Below are positions 32,971-42,170 of a stretch of 64,000 nt of DNA, piece by piece (position 1 is the first letter of the stretch; each line of letters begins with the position of its first letter). The position numbers and the translations under genes were made by a program. The notes below the pieces were generated by a model that saw only the letters and a program-made list of their open reading frames with translations, was not told the origin of the DNA and made no database searches. The DNA is from a bacterium (GTDB lineage Bacteria; SZUA-182; DTGQ01): contig JBFLZW010000001.1 of the NCBI GenBank assembly GCA_040755755.1, forward strand, positions 222,157 through 286,156, written 5' to 3'.

Positions 32971-34090
32971 GCAGCCAAGCAGCCATCCGGGCACCGGCTT
33001 TTTCCGAGGAATAGCAATCGACAGCACGCGCGCGGGCAGCCTGGCCCATCCGCTCCCGCAGCTCCCGGTCATGGATCAGAGTTAAAAGCCGTGATCGCCA
33101 CTCATCCTGAGTCTTGACCACAAATCCTACAACGCCATCGATGATAATCTCCCGGTTTGCTCCCACATCAGAGCAAATGACCGGTATTCCCACAGCCAGG
33201 TATTGAAGAAGCTTGATGCTGAACTTTCCCCTGGCCCAGGGCGAATCCTGGAGAGGGCAAAGGGCGATATCCATCTGCTGCAGGGCATCTATCTCCCTGT
33301 CCTGCTGCCAGGGCAGGTAATGGACACCGATCCTCTGTATTTCCGCTGGCGGCGGGGAGCCGGACTGGATAAGAATCTCGATCCCGGTATCCACGGTATC
33401 CTGCTTTATTTCGCCGAGCACCCCTGCAAGTTGAACCAGGTCCGGATAATTCCAGGGACCGCCTGCCCAGCCTACGGTTATCTTCTCCTTCTGCCCGGTT
33501 CCCCTGTCTTTCTGCCGGTCCACGCTATTTTCCCGCCTGTCCGCACTGGCCGGGACAAAACGATGAGTATCAATTGACAGGGGAAAAAGAGAAACCGAAA
33601 AGTTGAACCGCCTGGCGTATTCTGCCAGGTACTCGTGAGAGACGATCACCCGGTCAGCCATCCGGATGATTTCCCGGATCTTGTGCTCTATGGGCTTGCC
33701 CAGATGAGTTCTGGCCAGCCAGAGAGCATCGTCGAAATAAAAGATCATGCACCGGGAACGGGCCCGGAACAATCTTTCCAGCCAGGCGGTAGTATGGTTT
33801 TCGTCAAGATCACGATGGACAAAAACGATATCGTACCGGCCAGCCCTCCACAGGTCGAAAAATCGCACCAGCAGCGAGAACGGATAGCAGATCAGGCAAT
33901 AGACCGCGATCCGGAAAACCCGGTAATTCAGGCACGGCAGATTGATCAGGCCATACTTTGGCGGCCTCCGATGGGCAATGGCACAGCGGATGCCCGTGCG
34001 CTCAAGATACGGAATGAGCGAACAGACAGCAAACCGTGCGGAAGGGCTGTCCTTCCCCTCGGTCAGAAATAAGATGGATGGAGATTTCAA
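32939..34090 (-). CDS. Glycosyltransferase, GT4 family, with C-terminus altered by an inserted element
   Basis: A 383-residue GT-B protein: N-terminal SILFLTEGKDSPSARFAV and IVFVHRDLDENHT, VIVSHEYLAEYARRF, ITVGWAGGPWNYPDL, and CPLQDSPWARGKFSIKLLQYLAVGIPVICSDVGANREII, the C-terminal donor site. The last nine residues (GRTTVSIWY) and the stop are encoded by the inserted element whose end is at 32970; the original C-terminus is lost, though the domain is otherwise complete. Probably still functional. Confidence 0.85.
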   Translation of the reverse strand: MKSPSILFLTEGKDSPSARFAVCSLIPYLERTGIRCAIAHRRPPKYGLINLPCLNYRVFRIAVYCLICYPFSLLVRFFDLWRAGRYDIVFVHRDLDENHTTAWLERLFRARSRCMIFYFDDALWLARTHLGKPIEHKIREIIRMADRVIVSHEYLAEYARRFNFSVSLFPLSIDTHRFVPASADRRENSVDRQKDRGTGQKEKITVGWAGGPWNYPDLVQLAGVLGEIKQDTVDTGIEILIQSGSPPPAEIQRIGVHYLPWQQDREIDALQQMDIALCPLQDSPWARGKFSIKLLQYLAVGIPVICSDVGANREIIIDGVVGFVVKTQDEWRSRLLTLIHDRELRERMGQAARARAVDCYSSEKAGARMAAWLRGRTTVSIWY

Positions 34091-34179
34091 GGGTAGTGGT
34101 CAGGGTACAGACGTTCTCCATCTTGTATAGGGGCCTCCCTTACTCTCCTCTTCCTAGAGGGGGGAGAGCTTTCCCTCCA

Positions 34180-34200
34180 CTCCCCCCCTTGAGGGGGGAG
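34180..34200. repeat. C-rich hairpin repeat
   Basis: CTCCCCCC (34180-34187) pairs with GGGGGGAG (34193-34200) around CTTGA; a related C/G-rich stretch precedes it at 34135-34170. Remaining DNA in 34091-34376 shows no gene. Confidence 0.65.
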
Positions 34201-34376
34201 GCTGGGTGTGGGGGTGATGGTTATTACCACCCTCCCCATCGAAAAACAGGGAGCCCCTCTGACAAGAAAATGGGGAACATCTGGTTAGTCTGAGCTGTGA
34301 TTGGCAGTTAGCGGGCTGTTGCCAGTATTTATATGGTCAGTAGTTCGTCCTTTGAATTACCAGGTTTTTACTTCCT

Positions 34377-34823
34377 TCATTCTTCTCCAAGAGATTCCAG
34401 GTCTGCGAGGTCTCTCTTTCTTCCTGTCTCCCGCTTGTTTAAAACGAGCTGCTCACGCCCAATATAATGAACTGGAATATCCCCATACTTTCCTTCTACC
34501 CGTCCAGCAAGGGCGTACTCCCATGATACCCCAGTAAGAGAAGTTATAATATCTACTCGGACCGGAGGGACCCCAAGCTGAACAACCTTGTCCGGGCTTT
34601 CAAAGTCTGATGGCGTTAATCCGATAGACCCGAAACCAAATTCATCAAGAGCTGCCAGAACTCGCTGAGCATTCACTGCATCAGGCTGAACAAGGATATC
34701 CAAATCACCGGTATAGCGCGGGACTCCATGAAAGGCTAAGGCATAACCTCCCACGATCATGTACTCAACGTGGTGTTCGTTGAATAACGCGAGCAGTTCT
34801 TTGAAGTCCGGGTAAATTTCCAT
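34377..34823 (-). CDS. Nucleotidyltransferase-fold protein (DUF6036-like)
   Basis: A 148-residue protein with EYMIVGGYALAFHGVPRYTGDLDILV, the GG...DLD core of polymerase-beta-type nucleotidyltransferases with a third Asp in VRVDIIT. It overlaps a small upstream gene (34765-34953) by 59 bp; this two-gene set recurs in many genomes and resembles a toxin-antitoxin module, but the role is not established. Not part of glycan synthesis; an insertion in the locus together with the adjacent mobile element. Confidence 0.75.
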   Translation of the reverse strand: MEIYPDFKELLALFNEHHVEYMIVGGYALAFHGVPRYTGDLDILVQPDAVNAQRVLAALDEFGFGSIGLTPSDFESPDKVVQLGVPPVRVDIITSLTGVSWEYALAGRVEGKYGDIPVHYIGREQLVLNKRETGRKRDLADLESLGEE

Positions 34824-34953
34824 GACGTTGCCTTCGTAAATAGTCTACCGCTGCCACCCGTTCTTCGGGTGTTTTACTGAGCCAGTAGGCTAAATCCTCC
34901 TTCGCGGAGGAAGAATCTTTCAGGCTCATTTTCTTTACAACTTTCTGGATCAT
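34765..34953 (-). CDS. Small partner protein of the nucleotidyltransferase
   Basis: A 62-residue protein, MIQKVVKKMSLKDSSSAKEDL..., with the AYWLSKTPEERVAAVDYLRRQRHG core typical of the small protein encoded before DUF6036-type nucleotidyltransferases. Start at 34953 or 34929; an in-frame extension to 34986 would be encoded by the terminal repeat of the mobile element and is not native. No clear binding site. Confidence 0.65.
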   Translation of the reverse strand: MIQKVVKKMSLKDSSSAKEDLAYWLSKTPEERVAAVDYLRRQRHGNLPGLQRTARVIQRTPR

Positions 34954-34972
34954 AGTTTTGGGATCCGGATCT

Positions 34973-35942
34973 CCGGGTCGGACCAAGAGAACATATTGTT
35001 TTATTTACGATAGATGTTCCAATAATAGGTATTTTCATGTCTTAGAAGGCTATTTTGGGGGGTAAAATCGCTGCTGTAAGAAATCTGCTGAGGTTCCCGA
35101 AGCTCATAGCCATCATTTGTCTCTCTCGAAGTGCGCCCAGCGGCCTTAGTTCCAAGCTTTGCCTGCACATCCTCCACAAACTGCCTGCTGCCAACGGCGA
35201 GGCTGTCCGTCCATTTACTTTCCCGCGTTATCTGCCCGGCTGAGAGAGCATAGTCAACCTGGCTGCGATACAGCTCCTTCAGCTCATCCCTGCTTCCACA
35301 GTTGAGCAAACCCATTAAGCACTGGCAATCTATCAGTGTTATACCTTTGTCGAGGACTCTGTATCTCACTGTATCCGCTGAAGGGCCATTCTGAAGGGTG
35401 CCTGACGACGCCAGCTCTTACCATATTCATAGCAATATAGATCATGCAGTGCAGGAGGTGAGTATCACACTCTATGGCTGTCGCATGGTAGCGATCCTCC
35501 CAGTATGCCCCTTTACGATCTTTCCTTTGATTATACTCCTGGGCCGTCCGCCCGGCTATGAGCTGCATCGTTTTGGGTATTGCCTCACGGCAGCCGCCAT
35601 CCATCACCAGCAGGTGGATGTGATTGGAGGTCACTATGTAGTTCAATATCTGGACTCCATAGCGCTTTTTTGACTCAAACAGCCACTTGAGCCAACTTCG
35701 CCGATCGTGAGCAAACTTTAGCAGGAACTCTCTCTCATGGCACCTGTGGGTAATATGCCAGATATAACCTGGCAGATAATGCCTGTTTGCTCTTGGCATT
35801 CTTCACATCCCACCCTCTCTCTTCCTTCATTTTTCTTAGAAGGTTGATTTTTAACTCAAAATTGCCATTCTAAGGCCAAAACTGAGTGTCTATTTTGGGA
35901 TTATCTATTTTAATACCATATACTTACCGTGGTCCGACCCGG
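34973..35942. mobile_element. 970-bp element with 12-bp terminal inverted repeats and a Y1 transposase
   Basis: Ends are CCGGGTCGGACC (34973-34984) and GGTCCGACCCGG (35931-35942). It contains a REP-associated-type Y1 (HUH) transposase broken by a frameshift. CTTAGAAGG-type subterminal inverted repeats occur at both ends. It is the parent of the 32660-32970 derivative. Inserted 19 bp upstream of the small gene at 34953. Confidence 0.8.
35001..35799 (-). pseudogene. REP-associated tyrosine (Y1, IS200-like) transposase, frameshifted
   Basis: The N-terminal frame (35284-35799) has HITHRCHEREFLLKF, NYIVTSNHIHLLV (the HUH metal site), and the YWEDRYHAT and YIAMNMVRAGVV helices with catalytic Tyr candidates, and reaches GYSEIQSPRQRY. 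The rest (LIDCQCLMGLLN..., ESKWTDSLAVGSRQFVEDVQAKLG, YELREPQ) continues in another frame from about 35335 to 35001. One indel near 35335 would restore a protein of about 265 aa. HUH Y1 enzymes move single-stranded hairpin-ended DNA. It could be programmed frameshifting, but decay is simpler. Confidence 0.8.
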
Positions 35943-36053
35943 TAGTCCGGTAGTCGGGTAAATTATAGCATCCCAGATAAAAATGAGCAACTTCACCACA
36001 CTGGATTCAGGTTCATAATATATTAGCCATCAGATTTATTCTTTATCGCCGCC

Positions 36054-37736
36054 TCACTTCTCCAGCACGAAATTCCCCAGAAACAGCGCATCCAGGCCGG
36101 TATCGAAAAAGCAGCGTATTGCTTCTCTCGGATGATTAATGATCGGCTCTCCCTTGATATTGAAGGAGGTGTTGAGGAGGATATATTCACCAGTGAGTTT
36201 GCCAAACTCGTGGATCAATTCCCAGTACAGGGGGTTTGCTTCCTTTCGCACCATCTGGGGCCGGACCGTGCCGTCGACATGGACCACAGCCGGGATACGG
36301 TCTCTTTTTTCCGGTTTGACATCAAACGAGGTGATCATGAAGTATTCGTCCCGAAAGTCTTGCAGGTATTCTCCCGCCTTTTCCCAGAGGAGGGAGGGAC
36401 AGAAGGGGCGAAAGCTCTCCCGAAACTTTACCCGCTGGTTGATGATATCTTTATTTTCGGCCTTTAAGGGGCTCATCAGGATGGATCGGTTCCCCAGCGC
36501 ACGCGGGCCGCTCTCCATCCTGCCCTGAAACCAGCCGATGATCTTGTTCTCGGCCAGAAGGCTTGCGGCCACCTGGCCCGGGTCTTTCACGAAGGTGTAA
36601 TTGAGCTTTCGCTCTTTCAGGAGCTGTTCGATTTCCTGGTTGGAAAATTCCGGTCCGAAGGAGAGGCGGTCGAAACTTGTTCCCTGAAATTCCCGGTATT
36701 GATAATATACATACAGTGCCGCGCCCAGGGCGAGCCCTGAATCACCACAGTTGGGAAAGATGTGCTGCTCCTCGATCAGGTCTGCCCGTTCGTTCCAGAT
36801 CCGCTGATTCAGCTTGACATTCAGGAACACCCCGCCGGAGAAGGCCAGCCGCCTGCACTGCTCTTTTTCCGCCCAGCCGAAAATGTACTGCTTCAGGCAA
36901 TCCTCGAGCTTATATTGGGCTTCGGCAGCGATGTTTTCCCGGCCAAATCCTGCCGCCAGGCGCTCAACTTCGTAGGCTTCGTCGAAATGAAACTGCGTGG
37001 AGCCGTTTTCAACCCAATAGTAGGCCGGACCAAGCCTGGTGGGCCGGATCAGGCTGGTTCCCCGGAATTGCGGGAAAAGCCAGTCCAGAGCACCGGCACA
37101 CCGCGAGCGATCCCCATAGGGGGCCAGACCCATGGTCTTTCCTTCACCGTCTCCGTGCCACCAGTGGAGGGCCTCGGTCACGATGCTGTAGGCCCAGCCT
37201 ATGGATGCCTCCCGGTAGAGCTGCTCCAGGGGCATTATTCTGTTTCCCTCACCCAGCCAGACCGCGGTCGAAACCTCATCCCCCGCGCCATCCACGGTGA
37301 AGATCAGGCATTTTGTGTTCGCTGGCCGGGTAAAGTAGGCTGAGGCTGCATGGGCCAGGTGATGTTCGACGTTGATCAGCTTTCCCTCATTCCAGAGCCT
37401 GAAGTCCGGAAAATAGAGAGGAACCTGAAGGCATTCGGAAGGAATGCCAAAGCCCAGAAAATCCATCACCATATGCCGCAGGGGGGAGCTTTTATCGATT
37501 CCCAGCACCACCCGAAGGTCTTTCGGGGTCCTTTTCCAGGGGAAGGCGATATAATCCACCTCATTGATATTTTTGAGACCGGCTGCCGACAGGCAATAGC
37601 TCATGGCCTGCGTTGGCACATGGTTACAATGCTTGAGCCGGGTAAATCTTTCCTCAGCCGCATCAGCCAGAATTTCTCCATCCCGTAGTATAGCCGCGCT
37701 GGAATCGTGACCGCAATGAATGCCAAGGACGATCAT
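36054..37736 (-). CDS. Carbamoyltransferase, NodU/CmcH family
   Basis: A 560-residue carbamoyltransferase. The N-terminal ASKHA-type domain starts LGIHCGHDSSAAILRDGEI and has EERFTRLKHCNHVP, the histidine-rich NVEHHLAHAASAYF and VDGAGDEVST; the C-terminal YrdC-like part has GWFQGRMESGPRALGNRSIL and LLNTSFNIKGEPII. Such enzymes add a carbamoyl group to a sugar hydroxyl via carbamoyl-AMP. Overlaps the start region of its upstream neighbour by 4 nt (ATGA), so likely cotranslated with that GT4. Confidence 0.92.
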   Translation of the reverse strand: MIVLGIHCGHDSSAAILRDGEILADAAEERFTRLKHCNHVPTQAMSYCLSAAGLKNINEVDYIAFPWKRTPKDLRVVLGIDKSSPLRHMVMDFLGFGIPSECLQVPLYFPDFRLWNEGKLINVEHHLAHAASAYFTRPANTKCLIFTVDGAGDEVSTAVWLGEGNRIMPLEQLYREASIGWAYSIVTEALHWWHGDGEGKTMGLAPYGDRSRCAGALDWLFPQFRGTSLIRPTRLGPAYYWVENGSTQFHFDEAYEVERLAAGFGRENIAAEAQYKLEDCLKQYIFGWAEKEQCRRLAFSGGVFLNVKLNQRIWNERADLIEEQHIFPNCGDSGLALGAALYVYYQYREFQGTSFDRLSFGPEFSNQEIEQLLKERKLNYTFVKDPGQVAASLLAENKIIGWFQGRMESGPRALGNRSILMSPLKAENKDIINQRVKFRESFRPFCPSLLWEKAGEYLQDFRDEYFMITSFDVKPEKRDRIPAVVHVDGTVRPQMVRKEANPLYWELIHEFGKLTGEYILLNTSFNIKGEPIINHPREAIRCFFDTGLDALFLGNFVLEK

Positions 37737-38989
37737 TGGCCTTCCTCCCTTCCTTTGTGGTTATATCGATTGACTACATCCTGATATATCCGGAGCAGAT
37801 TATCAGCCACCGCTTCAGGGTTATTGATCCGTTGCGCCGTGGTCCTGGCTGCCTGGGAAAGCCGGGCAACCAGGTTATCATCGGTCAATACCTGCTCCAG
37901 TGATTCGGCCAGAACCGCAGCATCTCCCCGGGGAAACATCAGGCAGGTTTTATCATGCTCAGCCAGGGAAAAAAGCCCTCCGACAAACGGGGCCACGACC
38001 GGGGTTCCCACCAGCATGGCCTCCTGCAGGCTGTTTGAGCTGTTTTCAAGATGAGAGGCTATGGCCAGAACCCGGACCATCGATAATACTTCAGCCAGTT
38101 GTCCTGCATCCTTGAAGCCGCAAAAAAGGACTTTATCCTGCAAGCCCAGTTGCTGTACTTTTCTTCTTAAAAAAGCTCCATAACCCTTGTGCGGAAAAGA
38201 TCCATAGATGGAAAGGGTAACTTCAGGAATTTTCCGGCTGAGCAGGGAAACCGCCTCCACAAGGCAATCGACCCCTTTATATGCAGAGCAGGAGGAAACA
38301 CAGGCAATGGTTGCTGGCCGTGCCGACTCAAGCGACCACTCCACCTCGGAGAATTCTTTTCTCATCACCTCATGGCTTTGATAATAGACATATTCACCAT
38401 TTCCAGCCAGGCTCATTAAGTGGCTTTTATCCCAGAGAGTCCGACCGATAAAGAAGCGGTTCATACGGAATATCCTGCGCTCGGTTTTAGTCTTCCTTTT
38501 CACTATCAGGTAGGATTTCATGATTCCCGGCGAGCGGAGGATATCCTTCCAGCCCATGCTGCCGAAATACACCTTAACCAGGGCGGACAGGATACCCTGA
38601 AGGGAAACCACTACGGGTTTATCAACCAGCCCGGCGATGAGCCCGTAGAACTCTTCAGTCCCATGCACATGGATAAGATCGGGATTGAACTCCTCGACGA
38701 CCCCCAGACAGTCAGTCAGTTCTTTCCCGTACGATTGCAGATACTCGCAGATCCTCGATTTGGGAAAACAGAAGTAGGTGACCCCATCGAAATCGAATCT
38801 CCGGGATTCTGAAATCCCTGCAATGGCACAGGCAATACCAAGATGATTCTCCGTGCCTGGCCGGAATTCCGGAAAGTTGATCAGGGCCTCCTTTAAAGCA
38901 GGCATCCAGCAGCCCATGTAATCTCCCGCAAGCCCCAGGTGCCGGACCATCTCCGGGAACGGGGTGTTAACGAGCCAGAGAATTCTCAT
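37733..38989 (-). CDS. Glycosyltransferase, GT4 family
   Basis: A 418-residue GT-B glycosyltransferase: NPDLIHVHGTEEFYGLIAG, IACVSSCSAYKGVDCLVEAV, LSIYGSFPHKGYGAFLRRKV, FCGFKDAGQLAEVL, and IASHLENSSNSLQEAMLVGTPVVAPFVGG. The last keeps the E-x-AM motif of GT4 donor binding. Its ATG directly follows an AGGAGTCAGG repeat array (38999-39104), with no Shine-Dalgarno. Substrate not readable. Confidence 0.9.
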   Translation of the reverse strand: MRILWLVNTPFPEMVRHLGLAGDYMGCWMPALKEALINFPEFRPGTENHLGIACAIAGISESRRFDFDGVTYFCFPKSRICEYLQSYGKELTDCLGVVEEFNPDLIHVHGTEEFYGLIAGLVDKPVVVSLQGILSALVKVYFGSMGWKDILRSPGIMKSYLIVKRKTKTERRIFRMNRFFIGRTLWDKSHLMSLAGNGEYVYYQSHEVMRKEFSEVEWSLESARPATIACVSSCSAYKGVDCLVEAVSLLSRKIPEVTLSIYGSFPHKGYGAFLRRKVQQLGLQDKVLFCGFKDAGQLAEVLSMVRVLAIASHLENSSNSLQEAMLVGTPVVAPFVGGLFSLAEHDKTCLMFPRGDAAVLAESLEQVLTDDNLVARLSQAARTTAQRINNPEAVADNLLRIYQDVVNRYNHKGREEGQ

Positions 38990-38998
38990 TTTTTAAGA

Positions 38999-39104
38999 AT
39001 TCAGGAGTCAGGAGTCAGAATTCAGGAGTCAGGAGTCAGGAGTCAGAATTCAGAATAAAGACTTTCTTTTCTCCTGACTTCTGTCTTCTGTCTCCTGACT
39101 CCTA
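38999..39104. repeat. AGGAGTCAGG repeat array forming an inverted repeat
   Basis: AATTCAGGAGTCAGGAGTCAG units (38999-39052) face CTCCTGACTTCTGTCTTCTG...CTCCTGACTCCT (39071-39104). It fills the whole gap between two glycosyltransferase genes. Confidence 0.8.
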
Positions 39105-39109
39105 TTGCC

Positions 39110-39985
39110 TTACCAGCCATTTTCCTTCCACATCATCCGTGCCGCGCGCCCAAGGCCATGCGGGCCGAACAGGGCCAGAGGCTCCCTGAGAGCCGCCTGG
39201 CTCAGCCAGCGCAGTGCCTCCCAAGGCGCACCATTGACCCATGCTTCGTAAGCCAGAGAAAGGCAGGTTTCAGCCAGGCACCTGCTGCTGATTCCCGGAA
39301 GGCGGGAAAGCCAGATGCGCTGAACGCGCCATTTTGCCCGCCAGACCTGGTGAAGGTGCCTGCCGGTCAGCGACCGGCTGTGTCTGCGGTAGAAATAGAG
39401 GGGCAGGTTGAGCGGCTTCATGGTGAAGCGGCCAAGCACCCGCAGCCAGTACTCGTAATCCTCAGCCAGAGCGCACTCCGGATTATAACAGCCCAGGACC
39501 TCATAGACCCGGCGGTGATAGAGAAAACAGGCCCCGACACCGTTTCCGACCAGCATCCGTTCAGGCGGCGGTACCGGCACGGATTGCAGCACATGACCAT
39601 ATTCATCGACCAGCGAGTAGTCGGCATAGACAAAATCAACCGCCGGATGCGCCTCCAGAAAGCGCACCATACACTCCAGGGCTTCGGGAGCATAGAAGTT
39701 ATCATCCGAGGTCCAGGTCAAGAGACCACCCGCAGCCTGCGCAAAGCCAGCATTCAATGCCCGTGCCAGCCCCTGGTTGGCGGGCAGGCTGATCCGGGTA
39801 AGGCGCTCGTCCCGATATTCCCTGATGATCGCTTCCGTGCTGTCCGTCGATCCATCGTTAACGATAATCAGCTCCAGATGAGCATAGGTCTGATCCAGAC
39901 AGGACTGGATAGCCTGACGAAGGTACCGGCGTCCATTGTGCGTAGGCAGAACAATGCTGACCAGTTTTCCCTGCCGAGTGTTCAT
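39110..39985 (-). CDS. Glycosyltransferase, GT2 family
   Basis: A 291-residue GT-A inverting glycosyltransferase: VSIVLPTHNGRRYLRQAIQSCLDQT, LIIVNDGSTDSTEAII, ALNAGFAQAAGGLLTWTSDDNFY (DxD-like site), and LAEDYEYWLRVL (catalytic ED region). One domain, no membrane segments. Overlaps the wecB-like gene by 4 nt. Donor unknown. Confidence 0.92.
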   Translation of the reverse strand: MNTRQGKLVSIVLPTHNGRRYLRQAIQSCLDQTYAHLELIIVNDGSTDSTEAIIREYRDERLTRISLPANQGLARALNAGFAQAAGGLLTWTSDDNFYAPEALECMVRFLEAHPAVDFVYADYSLVDEYGHVLQSVPVPPPERMLVGNGVGACFLYHRRVYEVLGCYNPECALAEDYEYWLRVLGRFTMKPLNLPLYFYRRHSRSLTGRHLHQVWRAKWRVQRIWLSRLPGISSRCLAETCLSLAYEAWVNGAPWEALRWLSQAALREPLALFGPHGLGRAARMMWKENGW

Positions 39986-41139
39986 GATGGTGTCTCTGTT
40001 CGGACTTTGATTTCGGTATGCACCCTGGTATGCTCAAGGAGAATCGAGACGATTCTGGCAGCAGCCCTGCCGTCACCATAGGGATTTCGCCGGGCAGCCA
40101 TAGCCGTACGGGCAGCCGGATCACGCAGGATGCGTCCTGCTTCGGCCACAATCCTTTCCTGCCGCGTACCCACCAGCCGGACCGCACCGGCCTCGACACC
40201 TTCAGGCCGCTCGGTTTTATCCCGCATCAAAAGGACCGGCACGCCAAAACTGGGGGCCTCCTCCTGGATGCCGCCCGAGTCAGTGAGGATCAGCGATGAC
40301 CGCTTCATCAGATGAACCAGGGAGAGATAGTCCAGCGGCTCGAGCAGGCTGAGGTTCGCCACCCCCGACAGGATATCCTGGACAGGCTGGCGCACATTCG
40401 GATTCAAGTGCACCGGATAGACGAAGTGTACGCCGTCATCGGCAAACATTCCGGCCAGTTGACGGACAGCCAGGCACAATTGCCGCAAAGGCTCACCAAA
40501 GCTCTCCCTCCGGTGAGCAGTGATCAGGACGAGCCTTCCTTTGCGCGGCAAGGCAGCCAGGGGGCCGCAGGACCAGTCATACTCTCTGGCCGCCACTTCG
40601 AGCAGGGCATCGATTACCGTATTGCCGGTAACGAAGATATTCCGGGCAGGGCAGCCTTCAGCCAAAAGCGCCCGCCGGGCAAACTCGGTCGGAGCAAAGT
40701 GGATATCAGCCAGAAGGTCTGCCAGCCTGCGGTTGATCTCTTCGGGAAAGGGCTGGCAGCGGTCCTGAGTCCTTAAGCCCGCCTCGATGTGGCCGAATCT
40801 GACCCGGTGGTAAAAGGCCACCAGACCCGCTACCAGCACGGTGGTCGTGTCCCCCTGCGCCAGGACCCAGTCAGGCCGGACCTCCCGGATAACCGGATCA
40901 AGCCCGGCGCAAAGGTCTGCGGTCAGGCAGGACAGGGACTGGTCCGGTCTCATCAGGTTCAGATCGTAATCAGGCCGCAGTGAGAACAGCTCCAGCACCT
41001 GATCGAGCATCTGCCGGTGCTGAGCGGTGACGCAGAGCACTGAGTGAAAATATTCCGGATACCGCGCCAGTGCCTGAATCACCGGAGCCATTTTGATGGC
41101 TTCGGGGCGGGTGCCCACAATGCTCAGAATGGTCAACAT
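39982..41139 (-). CDS. wecB: Non-hydrolysing UDP-N-acetylglucosamine 2-epimerase
   Basis: A 385-residue WecB: TILSIVGTRPEAIKMAPVI, CVTAQHRQMLDQVLELF, VLAQGDTTTVLVAGLVAF, GHIEAGLRTQDRCQPFPEEINRRLADLLADIHF, VITAHRRESFG, and LILTDSGGIQEEAPSFGVPVLLMRDKTERPEGV are all present. It makes UDP-ManNAc, a precursor for ManNAc- or ManNAcA-containing glycans. Start ATG 41139 overlaps the end of the preceding gene; the upstream GTG is not favoured. Confidence 0.95.
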   Translation of the reverse strand: MLTILSIVGTRPEAIKMAPVIQALARYPEYFHSVLCVTAQHRQMLDQVLELFSLRPDYDLNLMRPDQSLSCLTADLCAGLDPVIREVRPDWVLAQGDTTTVLVAGLVAFYHRVRFGHIEAGLRTQDRCQPFPEEINRRLADLLADIHFAPTEFARRALLAEGCPARNIFVTGNTVIDALLEVAAREYDWSCGPLAALPRKGRLVLITAHRRESFGEPLRQLCLAVRQLAGMFADDGVHFVYPVHLNPNVRQPVQDILSGVANLSLLEPLDYLSLVHLMKRSSLILTDSGGIQEEAPSFGVPVLLMRDKTERPEGVEAGAVRLVGTRQERIVAEAGRILRDPAARTAMAARRNPYGDGRAAARIVSILLEHTRVHTEIKVRTETPS

Positions 41140-42170
41140 GGAACACAACACCGAACGGCGGCAGTGGCCACATTATTGAATATGGCCCTCATGATCGCAT
41201 GGATCTCCTGCCTGCTCTTTTCCCGGAAATCGAGCAGATTCTCCCTGATTCCGGAATATTCTTTTTTCAGGTACCCAATGCCTGGCGCCAATTCTGCAAG
41301 GTTGAACAAATCAATGGATAGCTGCTCCATACCTGCCGCCTTGCAGAATTCTGCATTCTTGGGCTGATACGACAGCGAAAGAAAAGGAATCCCCATCTGG
41401 CAGGCAAAGATCAGAGAATGCAGCCGCATTCCCGCAAAGTAGCGGCAGGGGAGGTAGGAATCGGGTGAAAACACATCATCCACCTCGTCAAAAAATGGCC
41501 TTAAAAACTCTGAATCCGTTTCCCCACCAGCCTCGGTGTACAAAGGAACCGGAACCAGCCGGGAAAAGTTATCTTGCAATATCTTCACAATCCCCTCTGG
41601 CTTCCATTTCTGGAGGGGGTAAATCCGCTCCAGAATGGGAAAGCGATGGTTGAGGCGCTGCATCCAGCGGTCATACCGCCCGCCGTGCTCACCTCTCCAG
41701 TATGGCCACGGTCTGAGATTTACACCGCAGGTGTCAGATGAGACCGGATCGATGATTTCAAAAGGGTAGAGGAAGCTCACATCAGGGCCGACGATGACCT
41801 TGAAGTGACAGCCAAAGAGTTTCCGGCTCGCCTCATCCCTGACCAGGATGAATTCCGCCCTGTCCTTGATTACTTCGATGAGTCTCAGGTTATCCGAGTG
41901 GCAAGCCTCGACGCTGATACCCACACACCCAAACCGTGCTTTCAGGCGTTCGATCAGAGGGGCATAAATGCCAAATCCCCGCAGGATCAGTCCGCCTCCC
42001 CCGAAAAGGACATAGTCGCAGCGGTTTAAGTCCTCGATTCTGGCCAAGGCATCGTCAAGCCCTGCTGTAACGAGAAAATCGCTCCCGCCAAAGAATTGCC
42101 GGAGGCAAAAGAGCATTCGCTCATCACCGGCATTTTCATGCCCGTACCAGCCGATGAGTCCAAGGCGCAT
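41133..42170 (-). CDS. Polysaccharide pyruvyl transferase family protein
   Basis: A 345-residue protein: MRLGLIGWYGHENAGDERML (the NxGD motif), YVLFGGGGLILRGFG, FILVRDEASRKLFG, and DVFSPDSYLPCRYFAGMRLHSLIFACQMGIPFLSLSYQPK (the RLH and G-P regions). Family members transfer pyruvate from PEP to sugar hydroxyls as ketals. Start ATG at 42170 overlaps the stop of the methyltransferase (TGATG). Confidence 0.85.
   Translation of the reverse strand: MRLGLIGWYGHENAGDERMLFCLRQFFGGSDFLVTAGLDDALARIEDLNRCDYVLFGGGGLILRGFGIYAPLIERLKARFGCVGISVEACHSDNLRLIEVIKDRAEFILVRDEASRKLFGCHFKVIVGPDVSFLYPFEIIDPVSSDTCGVNLRPWPYWRGEHGGRYDRWMQRLNHRFPILERIYPLQKWKPEGIVKILQDNFSRLVPVPLYTEAGGETDSEFLRPFFDEVDDVFSPDSYLPCRYFAGMRLHSLIFACQMGIPFLSLSYQPKNAEFCKAAGMEQLSIDLFNLAELAPGIGYLKKEYSGIRENLLDFREKSRQEIHAIMRAIFNNVATAAVRCCVPC

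Noticed and set aside
38999-39104. Possible CRISPR array
   Set aside because: Units are short, variable, without spacers of regular length and form inverted pairs; no cas genes. Same for 47206-47280.
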